A stretch of 64,000 nt of DNA from JALZKA01 sp963715405 (GTDB taxonomy: Bacteria; Actinomycetota; Thermoleophilia; Solirubrobacterales; 70-9): positions 1,302,001-1,366,000 of the forward strand of contig OY970239.1 in NCBI GenBank assembly GCA_963715405.1, written 5' to 3'. Shown here in pieces: positions 24,312 to 31,653 of this stretch (position 1 is the stretch's first letter; every line of letters begins with the position of its first letter). The position numbers and the translations under genes are program-made. A model generated the notes under the pieces. That model saw only the letters and a program-made list of their open reading frames with translations, was not told the DNA's origin and searched no databases.

Positions 24312-25345
24312 GGAAGCCATCACGTAACGAAGCCCTCGTCGCTGCCGGCCTTGCCGGCGCCGGCGCCAACGCGTGGCTCACCGCCCGGCGCGCCGACCGG
24401 GCGAGCACTGTTCGGCGGGCGGAGACCGAGACCGGCCGCCCGGTCCGCGTCCGCGGAGCTGACGGCGGTTATCGCTACGTGAGGGTCCATGGCTCTGACG
24501 AGCTTCCCACGCTGGTCCTCGTCCATGGCTGGGTCGAGACGTCCGAGCTCTGGCACCGCCAGGTTGAGGACCTCTCGAGCGAGTTTCGCATCGTCACCTA
24601 CGACCATCGCGGTCACGGGCTCTCCGAAGCCGCGCGCGACGGTGACTACTCGCTCGAGGCGCTTGCGGCGGACCTCCAGCTCGTCCTCGAGGCGACAGCA
24701 ATCGAAGGAGATCTTCCGCTCGTCGCGGGCCATTCGATGGGGGCGATGACGCTTGCGGCCTGGGGCCAGGCACACCGCGGCTCTGTCTCGGAGCGCATCC
24801 GGGGTGCCGCCTTCATCTCGACCGGCCTCGAGGATCTCAACACGGAGTCGACCGTGGTCCGGCAACTCCCTGGCCCGTTCGGCACCGCACAGGGAAAGCT
24901 CGCCGATGCGATCCTCGCTACGCCGGGCTCCATCCGCTCAGTCCCCCTCCCCATTGCACGCGCCGTCGTGTCCTACGTCGCCCTTGCCCCCCACGCCCGC
25001 GACGAGGACATCGAGCTGGTGCTCCGCATGGCACTGGACTGCCGCCAGCGTGCGAGAACCGGTTGCTCGATCTCAATGTCCCGGATGAAGCTTCTGTCGG
25101 AGCTCGACGCACTAGACGTCCCCGCCATCAACGTCGCCGGCGAGCTCGATCGCCTCACCCCCGTCGCTCACGCCGAGCGAATCGACGAGGCCCTCCCCCA
25201 CTCGCTCGGACTTTACGTGTCGCCGACCTCGGGCCACAGCACGCCGCTCGAATGCCCCGAACTCGTAAACGAGGCGCTCCGCGACCTCGCCGAGATGTCC
25301 GGAAGCGGCAAGCTCGCGAAGCGCGAGCGCGAGTTCGCGGCCTAA
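24308..25345 (+). CDS. Alpha/beta-fold hydrolase, last gene of membrane operon
   Basis: 345 residues. Features are the oxyanion motif TLVLVHGWVETSELW, YDHRGHGLSEAA, nucleophile elbow LVAGHSMGAMTLAAWGQ (Ser), an acid region NVAGELDRLTPVAHAE and the catalytic His in SPTSGHSTPLECPE. An N-terminal stretch (EALVAAGLAGAGANAWLTA) could be a membrane anchor. The substrate is unknown; a lipid or ester is likely. It overlaps the small membrane peptide gene by 4 bases, and its end overlaps the convergent DUF559 gene by 4 bases. Confidence 0.85.
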   Translation: MRKPSRNEALVAAGLAGAGANAWLTARRADRASTVRRAETETGRPVRVRGADGGYRYVRVHGSDELPTLVLVHGWVETSELWHRQVEDLSSEFRIVTYDHRGHGLSEAARDGDYSLEALAADLQLVLEATAIEGDLPLVAGHSMGAMTLAAWGQAHRGSVSERIRGAAFISTGLEDLNTESTVVRQLPGPFGTAQGKLADAILATPGSIRSVPLPIARAVVSYVALAPHARDEDIELVLRMALDCRQRARTGCSISMSRMKLLSELDALDVPAINVAGELDRLTPVAHAERIDEALPHSLGLYVSPTSGHSTPLECPELVNEALRDLAEMSGSGKLAKREREFAA

Positions 25346-26256
25346 GCGAGCCCCTGCTCACGCTCGGACAGCGCAAGCCGCGCAGCAAGCCGGGCAACGA
25401 CTACGAAGGGCTCGCGCGTGATCTGCCGCCACGTGAAGCGAAGCACCGAATAGCCGCGTGACTCGAGGTCGGCATCGCGCGCACGATCGGATTCGAACGA
25501 GGCGCGCTTTCCGTGCGTGCCGAATCCATCCGTTTCGACGATCACGCGATGCTCGGGCCAGAAGAAGTCCGCGGTGAGCGCGCGAATGGGTTCATTGGGA
25601 AGAGGGTCGGGAAGCTTCGCCGCCTTGATCAGGGCCGCCATCCGCTTCTCGGCCTCGAGGCGGTTGCGCCGGTTCTCCTGCTCGGCCTCCCAGAGCGCTC
25701 GCAGCCGGCGCGAGCCTTTGGCGCCAGCGTTGCGGGCTAATACATCCTCCATCTGTGCCCGCCGGAGGTCATGCCTGAACGCGGCCTCGTCGAACGCTTG
25801 CTCGAAAGTCGATTCCGATTCGCTCGCCGCAAGGTCGAGCATCGTTCGCGCTGCACGAGTCACTGGAAGGCCGTCGAGGTACTTGATGTCCGCCGAGGAG
25901 ATGTTGCGGCCGCGGTGGACGATGATGCCCGGCCTCCCTCGGCCATTCTTTGACCTGATCGTGATGTGGACTGCGTCGAGATGGGCTGGTAAAGGGAGGT
26001 ATCCATCGAGGTAGGCGGCGCTGCGGTGACTGATCAGCGAGCCGGGGCCGCACGCTAAGACGGCTGACCAGAGTGTTCCTCGGAGAGCCCACGGCGGTTG
26101 GCCGATGGCGTAAACACCTCGGTGCTCGATCGTCAATTGCCCGCAGCGAACCAAGCCGTCGATCTCATCTCCAGAGAACCCCAGCTTGAGTAGCTGCCCA
26201 CGGGTGACGCGGCCCTCCTGACCTTTTGCCTCCCGCTGCATGCCGTCAACTCGCAT
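25342..26256 (-). CDS. AbiEi-type HTH plus DUF559 (Vsr-like) domain protein
   Basis: About 304 residues. The N-terminal 80 residues resemble the AbiEi antitoxin/regulator winged helix (VTRGQLLKLGFSGDEIDGLV, TIEHRGVYAIGQPPWALRG, LISHRSAAYLDGYLP). The C-terminus is a DUF559 domain related to very-short-patch-repair endonucleases (ALTADFFWPEHRVIVETDGF, SFESDRARDADLESRGYSVL) with the Asp/Glu residues expected of that fold. No toxin partner lies next to it. The start is uncertain: ATGs at 26298, 26256 and 26241 are in frame, and all lie within or beside a set of repeats, none with a clear ribosome site. Orphan proteins of this kind are common in actinobacterial genomes; their role is unproven. Confidence 0.75.
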   Translation of the reverse strand: MRVDGMQREAKGQEGRVTRGQLLKLGFSGDEIDGLVRCGQLTIEHRGVYAIGQPPWALRGTLWSAVLACGPGSLISHRSAAYLDGYLPLPAHLDAVHITIRSKNGRGRPGIIVHRGRNISSADIKYLDGLPVTRAARTMLDLAASESESTFEQAFDEAAFRHDLRRAQMEDVLARNAGAKGSRRLRALWEAEQENRRNRLEAEKRMAALIKAAKLPDPLPNEPIRALTADFFWPEHRVIVETDGFGTHGKRASFESDRARDADLESRGYSVLRFTWRQITREPFVVVARLAARLALSEREQGLA

Positions 26257-26356
26257 CTCGCGACTTCCAGATTCACGAGATGCGAGTTGACCGCCCATAC
26301 AACGGTCAACCCCACAACGCGCGTTTGCGCCCCCAACGAGATGCGAGTTGACGGCA
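26241..26356. repeat. Three copies of CGAGATGCGAGTTGAC around the start of the DUF559 gene
   Basis: The 16-base unit CGAGATGCGAGTTGAC occurs on the minus strand at 26245-26260 and on the plus strand at 26276-26291 and 26337-26352, all perfect. The outer two match over 20 bases (26241-26260 and 26337-26356). Copies 1 and 2 can form a 16-base-pair hairpin with a 15-base loop that includes a possible start codon. A further TTGACCG/CGGTCAA pair lies between copies 2 and 3. Possible roles are an autoregulatory operator, a translation-blocking hairpin, or recognition sites of the encoded protein. Confidence 0.85.
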
Positions 26357-26390
26357 GATTTCGGATCAATCGAGGGAGGACGAGTCGCTA

Positions 26391-26516
26391 ATGGGCCTCG
26401 GAGCGCCGGTCGCCTTGGAACTTCCCTCTTTATTGCTCGATCCAGCCGGTCGAGTCATCGAAGCGCCGCACAAGCCCGGGCGGCGCTCCGGTGTCTGGCG
26501 CTTACAGCTGGCCTAA
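26391..26516 (+). CDS. Possible 41-residue peptide (speculative)
   Basis: An ATG at 26391 with GGGAGGA about 10 bases upstream opens a short frame reading MGLGAPVALELPSLLLDPAG and ending WRLQLA. It fills most of the gap between the repeat cluster and the end of the convergent sugar dehydratase gene, overlapping that gene's stop. No homology is recognised and it may be chance. Confidence 0.2.
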   Translation: MGLGAPVALELPSLLLDPAGRVIEAPHKPGRRSGVWRLQLA

Positions 26517-27499
26517 GCGTCAGGCGCGGGTGCCCAGCTCTCGGGGTGGTCGCGGTACCACGCGATCGTTCGCTCGAGGCCTTCCTCCAGCCCGACCTGC
26601 GGCTCCCAGCCGAGCGTCTCGCGGAGCTTCGAGGGGTCCACGTACTGGCGGTCGATCTCGCCCTCGGGGTTACCGGTGCCACGGACGTCCGGCTCGACCC
26701 CGGTGCCCGCCAATCGCGCGATCAACTCGATCACCTCGAGCACCGGGTACGAGCGACCACCGCCGGCGTTGAACGCCTCGCCGCGCACATCGTCGCGATC
26801 GAGTCCATCCGCGATGGCGAGGTATGCGGCGGCGGCGTCTTCCACGTAGAGGAAGTCGCGCTCGGGGGAGCCGTCCGAGCGAAGGACGGGTGCGCGGCCG
26901 TCGAGCGCGGCGCTCACCGCCTCGGGCACGAGGCGCGAGAAGTTGAGGTCGCCGCCTCCGTAGATGTTGGCGAAGCGCGTAACCGCGATCGGCAGCCCGT
27001 ATGAGTGCCAGTAAGAGCGGGCGATGAGATCCGCGGCAGCTTTCGACGCTTCGTAGGGAGCGGTCGGCTGAAGGGGGAAGTCCTCGCGGTAGGGCAAGGT
27101 CGCGTGGGCTCCGTAGGCCTTGTCCGACGATGCGAACACGACCCGCCCAACACCGTGCTCCAGGCACGCCTGAAGAAGCGTCCACGTCCCGCGCACATTC
27201 GATTCGAAGCCCTGGACGGGCGACTCCTGCACCGTGGAGACGATCGTCTCGGCCGCGAGGTGAAACACGATGTCGACATCGTTCTCGTCCAAGACTCGCT
27301 CGAGCTCGTCGGCATTGCAGAGGTCGCCCTCGACCTGGATCAGATCCTCCTCGATGCCGAGCATCCCTACGGCCGATGGCTTCTCGGTCAGCCGCCGCTT
27401 GTCGAAGGAGACGACCCGGTCGCCGCGCTCGAGCAAAGCCTGAGCGAGCCAACCGCCCACGAAACCCCGGGCGCCGGTGACGAGCGATGTGTCGCTCAT
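26513..27499 (-). CDS. rfbG: NAD-dependent sugar-nucleotide dehydratase/epimerase, probably CDP-glucose 4,6-dehydratase
   Basis: 328 residues of the extended short-chain dehydrogenase family: NAD motif TGARGFVGGWLAQALLERGD, FHLAAETIVSTVQESP, FASSDKAYGAH, catalytic YEASKAAADLIARSY (Tyr-x3-Lys) and RFANIYGGGDLNFSRLVPEA. The last motif and the adjacent glucose-1-phosphate cytidylyltransferase point to CDP-glucose 4,6-dehydratase, which makes CDP-4-keto-6-deoxyglucose. A different sugar nucleotide cannot be excluded. It overlaps the cytidylyltransferase gene by 4 bases. Confidence 0.82.
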   Translation of the reverse strand: MSDTSLVTGARGFVGGWLAQALLERGDRVVSFDKRRLTEKPSAVGMLGIEEDLIQVEGDLCNADELERVLDENDVDIVFHLAAETIVSTVQESPVQGFESNVRGTWTLLQACLEHGVGRVVFASSDKAYGAHATLPYREDFPLQPTAPYEASKAAADLIARSYWHSYGLPIAVTRFANIYGGGDLNFSRLVPEAVSAALDGRAPVLRSDGSPERDFLYVEDAAAAYLAIADGLDRDDVRGEAFNAGGGRSYPVLEVIELIARLAGTGVEPDVRGTGNPEGEIDRQYVDPSKLRETLGWEPQVGLEEGLERTIAWYRDHPESWAPAPDA

Positions 27500-28254
27500 C
27501 GAGCTCCGGCCTCGTCGCGGCTCCAGATCTTCCAGGGCGCCTGGCCTCCGTTCCAGAGGTCGTTGAGGACGACCGCATCCTTGTAGGTGTCCATGCAGTC
27601 CCAGAACCCTCCGTGGCGATATGCCGCGAGCTCGCCCTCCGCGGCCGCGGTCTCGAGCGGCTCGCGCTCGAGCACGAGGTCGTCGGCCACCCAGTCGAGG
27701 AACTCCGGCTCACAGATGAAGAATCCGCCGTTGATCCAGTAGTCGAGCCTGGGTTTCTCCTCGAAGCCGCCGATCCGGTCATCCTCGCCGATCACCGCGA
27801 TCCCCCACTGGCTGTAAGGACGGACGACCGTCATCGTCGCCGCGACGCCCTTTTCCGCGTGAAAGGCGAGGAGAGCGGCCAGGTCGATATCCGCGACGCC
27901 GTCCGCATAAGTGAGGGCGAACGTCCCGCTTTTCAAGGCATCTGCCGCCCGCGCGACCCGACCGCCGGTCGGGGTGTCCTGCCCCGTCTCAAGACACTCG
28001 ATCTCGATGTCGTCGCTCCACTCCTCGGCCGCGACGAAGTCCTCGATCATCTCGCCGAGATAGCCCGTCAGGAGGACGAACCGCCGAAAGCCCTGCGCCG
28101 CGTATATGCGGATCACATGCCAGAGGATTGGCCTGCCGCCGATCTCGACCAGCGCTTTCGGGATCGCGTGCGTTTCCTCGCGCAAGCGCGTGCCCCTGCC
28201 TCCGCAGAGGATCGCGACGGGGATGTCCGCCGCTTGCAGGGAGCTAGGAGCCAC
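27496..28254 (-). CDS. rfbF: Glucose-1-phosphate cytidylyltransferase
   Basis: RfbF makes CDP-glucose from CTP and glucose-1-phosphate. The 252 residues have the nucleotidyltransferase signature VAILCGGRGTRLREETHAIP followed by KALVEIGGRPILWHVIRIYA. The metal-binding TYADGVADIDLAALLAFH and the subgroup-typical GGFFICEPEFLDWVADD and GGFWDCMDTYKD also appear. The start is a GTG overlapping the cysO-like gene by 11 bases. With the following dehydratase it should start a CDP-deoxysugar branch for surface glycans. It is downstream of a SAM-riboswitch-controlled gene pair. Confidence 0.88.
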   Translation of the reverse strand: MAPSSLQAADIPVAILCGGRGTRLREETHAIPKALVEIGGRPILWHVIRIYAAQGFRRFVLLTGYLGEMIEDFVAAEEWSDDIEIECLETGQDTPTGGRVARAADALKSGTFALTYADGVADIDLAALLAFHAEKGVAATMTVVRPYSQWGIAVIGEDDRIGGFEEKPRLDYWINGGFFICEPEFLDWVADDLVLEREPLETAAAEGELAAYRHGGFWDCMDTYKDAVVLNDLWNGGQAPWKIWSRDEAGAR

Positions 28255-28519
28255 CGGCCACGGCCGGGAGGATCGTCACTTCGTCGCCGTCGGAGAGCTC
28301 GGTCTCGAGCCCGTCCTGAAAGCGGATGTCCTCTCCAGAGACGTAGACGTTGACGAAGCGCCGAAGGGTGCCGTCCTCCGTGATGCGCTCGCGCAGGCCG
28401 TCGTGCTGGTCGAAGACCGCGTCGAGCGCCTCGCCGACCGTCTCCCCCTCGACCTCGAGCTCGCCTTCCCCGCCGGTCGCGGGCCGAAGCTGGCTCGGGA
28501 TCTTCACTGTGACCGCCAC
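28244..28519 (-). CDS. CysO-like ubiquitin-fold sulfur carrier protein (MoaD/ThiS family)
   Basis: 91 residues from a GTG start. The sequence follows M. tuberculosis CysO closely in pattern: TVKIPSQLRPATGGEGELEV, VGEALDAVFDQHDGLRERI, LRRFVNVYVSGEDIRFQDGL, SDGDEVTILPAVAGG. Such carriers hold sulfur as a C-terminal Gly-Gly thiocarboxylate, which a PLP enzyme uses to build cysteine or homocysteine. Here the end is GGS, one residue past the Gly-Gly, so a processing step or different ending must be assumed. It lies 26 bases after the threonine-synthase-like gene, under the same SAM riboswitch. Confidence 0.88.
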   Translation of the reverse strand: MAVTVKIPSQLRPATGGEGELEVEGETVGEALDAVFDQHDGLRERITEDGTLRRFVNVYVSGEDIRFQDGLETELSDGDEVTILPAVAGGS

Positions 28520-28545
28520 GCGCCGAGAATCTACTAGCCGGGCAG

Positions 28546-29775
28546 CTAGGCGGAAGCCGCCGCCCCAAGCGCCGCGTCGAGCGCGTCGATACTTGGCTCG
28601 ATCTCGTGCATGTGGTGGCCCTCGCGAACCGCGTCGAGCGTCTTCAGGCCTTCCCCGGTGATGTAGGCGACTACCCGTTCGCCCGCTGAGATGTCTCCGC
28701 GTTCTGCAAGCTTCGCCAGAGTCGCGATCGTGACCCCGCCCGCGGTCTCGGTGAAGATTCCTGTCGTTTCGGCGAGCAGGCGGATGCCGACACGGATCTC
28801 GTCGTCGGAGACCGAGTCGACGCTGCCGTCCGTGCGGCGAGCGAGCTCGACGGCGTAAGGACCGTCCGCCGGATTGCCGATCGCAAGCGACTTCGCAATG
28901 GTCTCCGGACGCTGCGGCTTGCAGACGTCCCACCCTTGTGTGTAGGCCGTTGCGACCGGCGAGCATCCTTGAGCCTGAGCGCCGTTGAAAGCGGGGAGCT
29001 CGCCCTCGACCAGGCCCACCTCGAGCCATTCTGAGAAGCCCCGGGCGATCTTCGTGAACAGGGAGCCCGAGGCGATCGGGCACACGACCCGGTCGGGAAG
29101 CGACCAGCCGAGCTGCTCGACCGTCTCATAGGCAAGCGTCTTCGAGCCCTCCGCGTAATACGGGCGCAGGTTCACGTTGACGAACGCCCACGGCCGCTCC
29201 TCACAAAGCTCCGTGCAGAGGCGGTTCACGTCGTCGTAGTTGCCTCGCACGCCGACCAGGTTGGTCCCATAGACCCCGGTCGCGAGGAGCTTTTGCTCCT
29301 CGAGGTCGGCCGGCACGAAGACGTACGACTGGAGGCCGGCGGCTGCCGCGTGAGCAGCAACCGCGTTCGCCAGATTGCCGGTCGATGCGCAGGCGACCGT
29401 CTCGAAGCCCAGCTCCTGAGCCTTTGCGACGGCGACAGCAACCACGCGGTCCTTGAACGAATGAGTGGGGTTCGCCGCGTCGTTCTTGATCCAGAGCTCG
29501 CCCAGGCCGAGACGCTCAGCCAAGCGATCGGCACGGACGAGCGGAGTGAGCCCCGGCTCGAGCGGGTCGCGCGGGCGGCCCTCGAAGGGAAGAAAGTCGG
29601 CATAGCGCCAAATTCCGGCCGAGCCGGCCTGGATCTTCCGCTTGAGCTCGGCGGCGTCAGCGCCCGCCGACTCGTACGCCACCTCGAGCGGGCCGAAGCA
29701 CGCCTGGCAGAAGTACCGTGCGTCGAGGGGATATTCCTCTGCGCATTCCTTGCACGAAAGGCCCTTGGGAGCCAT
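28546..29775 (-). CDS. thrC: Threonine-synthase-like PLP enzyme under SAM riboswitch control
   Basis: 409 residues from the ATG at 29775. A zinc ribbon (CKECAEEYPL ... YFCQACFGPLEVAYE) opens the protein. The PLP lysine lies in AANPTHSFKDRVVAVAVAKA, the phosphate loop in ACASTGNLANAVAAHAAAAG, then VNVNLRPYYAEGSKTLAYET, KSLAIGNPADGPYAVELARR and ETAGGVTIATLAKL. All key features of O-phosphohomoserine-using threonine synthases are present. The SAM-I riboswitch upstream and the CysO-like carrier downstream suggest the true product may be homocysteine instead of threonine. The symbol thrC reflects homology only. Confidence 0.85.
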   Translation of the reverse strand: MAPKGLSCKECAEEYPLDARYFCQACFGPLEVAYESAGADAAELKRKIQAGSAGIWRYADFLPFEGRPRDPLEPGLTPLVRADRLAERLGLGELWIKNDAANPTHSFKDRVVAVAVAKAQELGFETVACASTGNLANAVAAHAAAAGLQSYVFVPADLEEQKLLATGVYGTNLVGVRGNYDDVNRLCTELCEERPWAFVNVNLRPYYAEGSKTLAYETVEQLGWSLPDRVVCPIASGSLFTKIARGFSEWLEVGLVEGELPAFNGAQAQGCSPVATAYTQGWDVCKPQRPETIAKSLAIGNPADGPYAVELARRTDGSVDSVSDDEIRVGIRLLAETTGIFTETAGGVTIATLAKLAERGDISAGERVVAYITGEGLKTLDAVREGHHMHEIEPSIDALDAALGAAASA

Positions 29776-29813
29776 ATGTCTTGAAATCCTCCAGTCCGGT
29801 CGGTCGTTGAACG

Positions 29814-29845
29814 AAAAAGACCTCTGCTTTTCGTAAACAGAGGTC
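29814..29845 (-). terminator. Rho-independent terminator of the SAM riboswitch
   Basis: On the minus strand the stem GACCTCTG / CAGAGGTC (29838-29845 with 29819-29826) closes a TTTACGAAAAG loop and is followed by TTTTT (29814-29818). It sits between the aptamer and the thrC-like start, so it is the expression platform: SAM binding should favour this terminator. Confidence 0.93.
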
Positions 29846-29861
29846 CTGACCGGACTTCCGT

Positions 29862-29972
29862 TCACATCTCCCAGGCTTGTTGCCTGCTGGAATTGGCACC
29901 TCGCTTGGGTCCGAAGACCTTCGTTGGTTGCCGGGGTTTCATAGGGCCAGTCCCTCCACCCCTCTGGATGCA
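29862..29972 (-). ncRNA. SAM-I (S-box) riboswitch aptamer
   Basis: On the minus strand the aptamer reads GCATCCAGAGGGGTGGAGGG, then ACTGGCCCTATGAAACCCCG, GCAACC, later GGTGCCAATTCC and GCAGG, closing with GGAGATGTG. These strings match the S-box consensus (AGAGnGGnGGAGGGACTGGCCC, GATGAAnCC-GGCAACC, GGTGCnAATTCC). GCATC and GATGT pair as P1. It should switch off the downstream genes when SAM is plentiful. Confidence 0.97.
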
Positions 29973-30070
29973 GCGGTTATGTGCAAGGCATCGTACCAAT
30001 GGAGGGGACGGCATGCTCGCGGGGTAATCTTGAGGCGTTATGCCCGCGACGCTCCAAATGGAGACGGCCG

Positions 30071-31078
30071 ATGCCGAGCCTTCCGAAGCCGAGACTACGT
30101 CGCCCAGCTCGCGGGTCGCTCGCCCCTGCGGCGGCTGAGACCGAGCGCACCCCGCGCGTCGAGGTAATCGACGGCGGCGGCTTTCGCTGGGTCAACATCG
30201 AGCGCCCGAGCCAGCTCGAGGCCGGTTGGCTCGAGGAGCACTTCGACTTCCACCCTCTCGACCTGGAAGACGTGCTGTCGCGAAACCAGCGGCCGAAGAT
30301 CGACGAGTACCCGGACTACCTCTTCATCGTCCTTCACTTTCCAGTTTTCGACCGTTCCGTCGGCCGCCTCAACGCGGGCGAGCTCGATGTCTTCGTCGGG
30401 CGCGACTACATCGTCACGATCCCGAACACGCCGCTGCAGCCGGTCGAGTACCTGTTCGAGCGCTGTCGCCAGAAGGAGGAGCTTCGCGAGCAGCTCTTCT
30501 CGAAGGGCTCGGGCTTCCTGCTCTACCGGATCGTGGACGACGGCTTCGACTACTGCTTCCCGATGCTCCGCAAGATCGGCAACAAGCTCGACGCCGTCGA
30601 GGACGAGATCTTCGAGGGAGCGGCCGAGGGGGTCGTCCGCGACATCTCGAACGTAAAGCAGGAGATCATCAACTTCCGCAAGGTGATCCGCCCTCAGCGC
30701 GCCGTCCTCCGCGACCTCGAGAACTCAAAGCAGCGTTTCCTTCGTCCGCCCGAGGGTGAAGAGCTCGAAATCTACTTCGACGACATCGGCGACGCCCACG
30801 AGCGGATCTGGGACATGCTCGAGAACTACAAGGAGGTCGTCGAGGCGCTTGAGGACACAAACGAGTCCGTGATCGGCCACCGCGTCAACGAGATCCTTCG
30901 CGTGCTCACGTCGATCAGCGTCATCGTCCTGCCGCTCACTCTCATCGCCTCGATCTGGGGCATGAACGTCGGCGTGCCGGGCGAGGGTGATTCGGCGGAC
31001 TTCTATGCGGTCGTCGCAGCGATGGTGGTGCTGCTCGTGGCGATGCTGGCGTTCTTCCGCCGGCGCGGCTGGCTTTAG
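30071..31078 (+). CDS. corA: CorA-family magnesium/divalent cation transporter
   Basis: 335 residues. The large N-terminal cytoplasmic domain includes RWVNIERPSQLEAGWLEEHF, LDLEDVLSRNQRPKIDEYPD and the long stalk helix region NKLDAVEDEIFEGAAEG through NYKEVVEALEDTNESVIGHR. Two C-terminal membrane helices (LTSISVIVLPLTLIASIWGM and VVAAMVVLLVAMLAFF) flank the hallmark GMN motif (IWGMNVGVPG). The ATG at 30071 was chosen; a longer frame reaches back into the thrC leader and lacks homology. It heads a six-gene plus-strand run. Confidence 0.93.
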   Translation: MPSLPKPRLRRPARGSLAPAAAETERTPRVEVIDGGGFRWVNIERPSQLEAGWLEEHFDFHPLDLEDVLSRNQRPKIDEYPDYLFIVLHFPVFDRSVGRLNAGELDVFVGRDYIVTIPNTPLQPVEYLFERCRQKEELREQLFSKGSGFLLYRIVDDGFDYCFPMLRKIGNKLDAVEDEIFEGAAEGVVRDISNVKQEIINFRKVIRPQRAVLRDLENSKQRFLRPPEGEELEIYFDDIGDAHERIWDMLENYKEVVEALEDTNESVIGHRVNEILRVLTSISVIVLPLTLIASIWGMNVGVPGEGDSADFYAVVAAMVVLLVAMLAFFRRRGWL

Positions 31079-31119
31079 CCACACGGTCTCGCGACTGCGC
31101 CGGACTACGATGCGGCCGT

Positions 31120-31653
31120 GTGGCCGAGAGGATTTGGGCGCCGTGGCGCCTCGAGTACGTGAAGGACGCATCGAAAGACTCCGAGGACGAGTGCATCTTC
31201 TGCGCGAAGCCCGCGGAGGATGACGACGAGACGTGCTTGATCGCCCACCGCGGCGAGCTTGCGTTCGTGATGCTCAATCTCTATCCCTACACGAACGGCC
31301 ACCTGATGATCGCCCCGTTCGAACACGTCGGGCGGATTCAGGATCTGTCTGTGGAGACGACGGCCGAGATGATGGCTCTCTCCCAGCGGGCAATCTCCAT
31401 CCTCCAGTCGAAGTACGAGCCGCACGGATTCAACGTGGGCTTCAACCAGGGTCGCGTTGCCGGCGCTGGGGTCGAGCACCACATCCACATGCACGTCGTG
31501 CCGCGGTGGGGCGGCGACACGAATTTCATGCCCGTGCTCGCCGACACGCGAGTCATGCCGCAGACTCTCGAACAGACCTACGAGGCGCTTCGCGGGACCT
31601 TCGCCGACCCGGACGACCCCGGACGCGAAGCGGAGGAGTCGGCCGGTTCTTGA
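31120..31653 (+). CDS. HIT-domain nucleotide hydrolase/phosphorylase
   Basis: 177 residues starting from a GTG (MAERIWAPWRLEYVKDASKD). It has a zinc-type CIFC near residue 27, LYPYTNGHLMIAPFEHVGRI and the catalytic histidine triad GVEHHIHMHVVPRWGGDTNF. The APWR start and the length resemble Ap4A phosphorylase-like HIT proteins of Actinobacteria. It overlaps the phosphomannomutase gene by 4 bases. Confidence 0.9.
   Translation: MAERIWAPWRLEYVKDASKDSEDECIFCAKPAEDDDETCLIAHRGELAFVMLNLYPYTNGHLMIAPFEHVGRIQDLSVETTAEMMALSQRAISILQSKYEPHGFNVGFNQGRVAGAGVEHHIHMHVVPRWGGDTNFMPVLADTRVMPQTLEQTYEALRGTFADPDDPGREAEESAGS

Noticed and set aside
22507..24408. 633-codon open frame antisense to the polytopic membrane protein
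   Set aside because: The sense frame has a signal peptide, periodic hydrophobic helices, a ribosome site and ATGA coupling to the next gene; the antisense product is an Arg/Asp/Glu-rich low-complexity string.
28546..29865. Earlier start for the threonine-synthase-like gene at 29865
   Set aside because: That start would place coding sequence across the riboswitch terminator; the ATG at 29775 begins at the zinc ribbon and has an upstream GGAGG.
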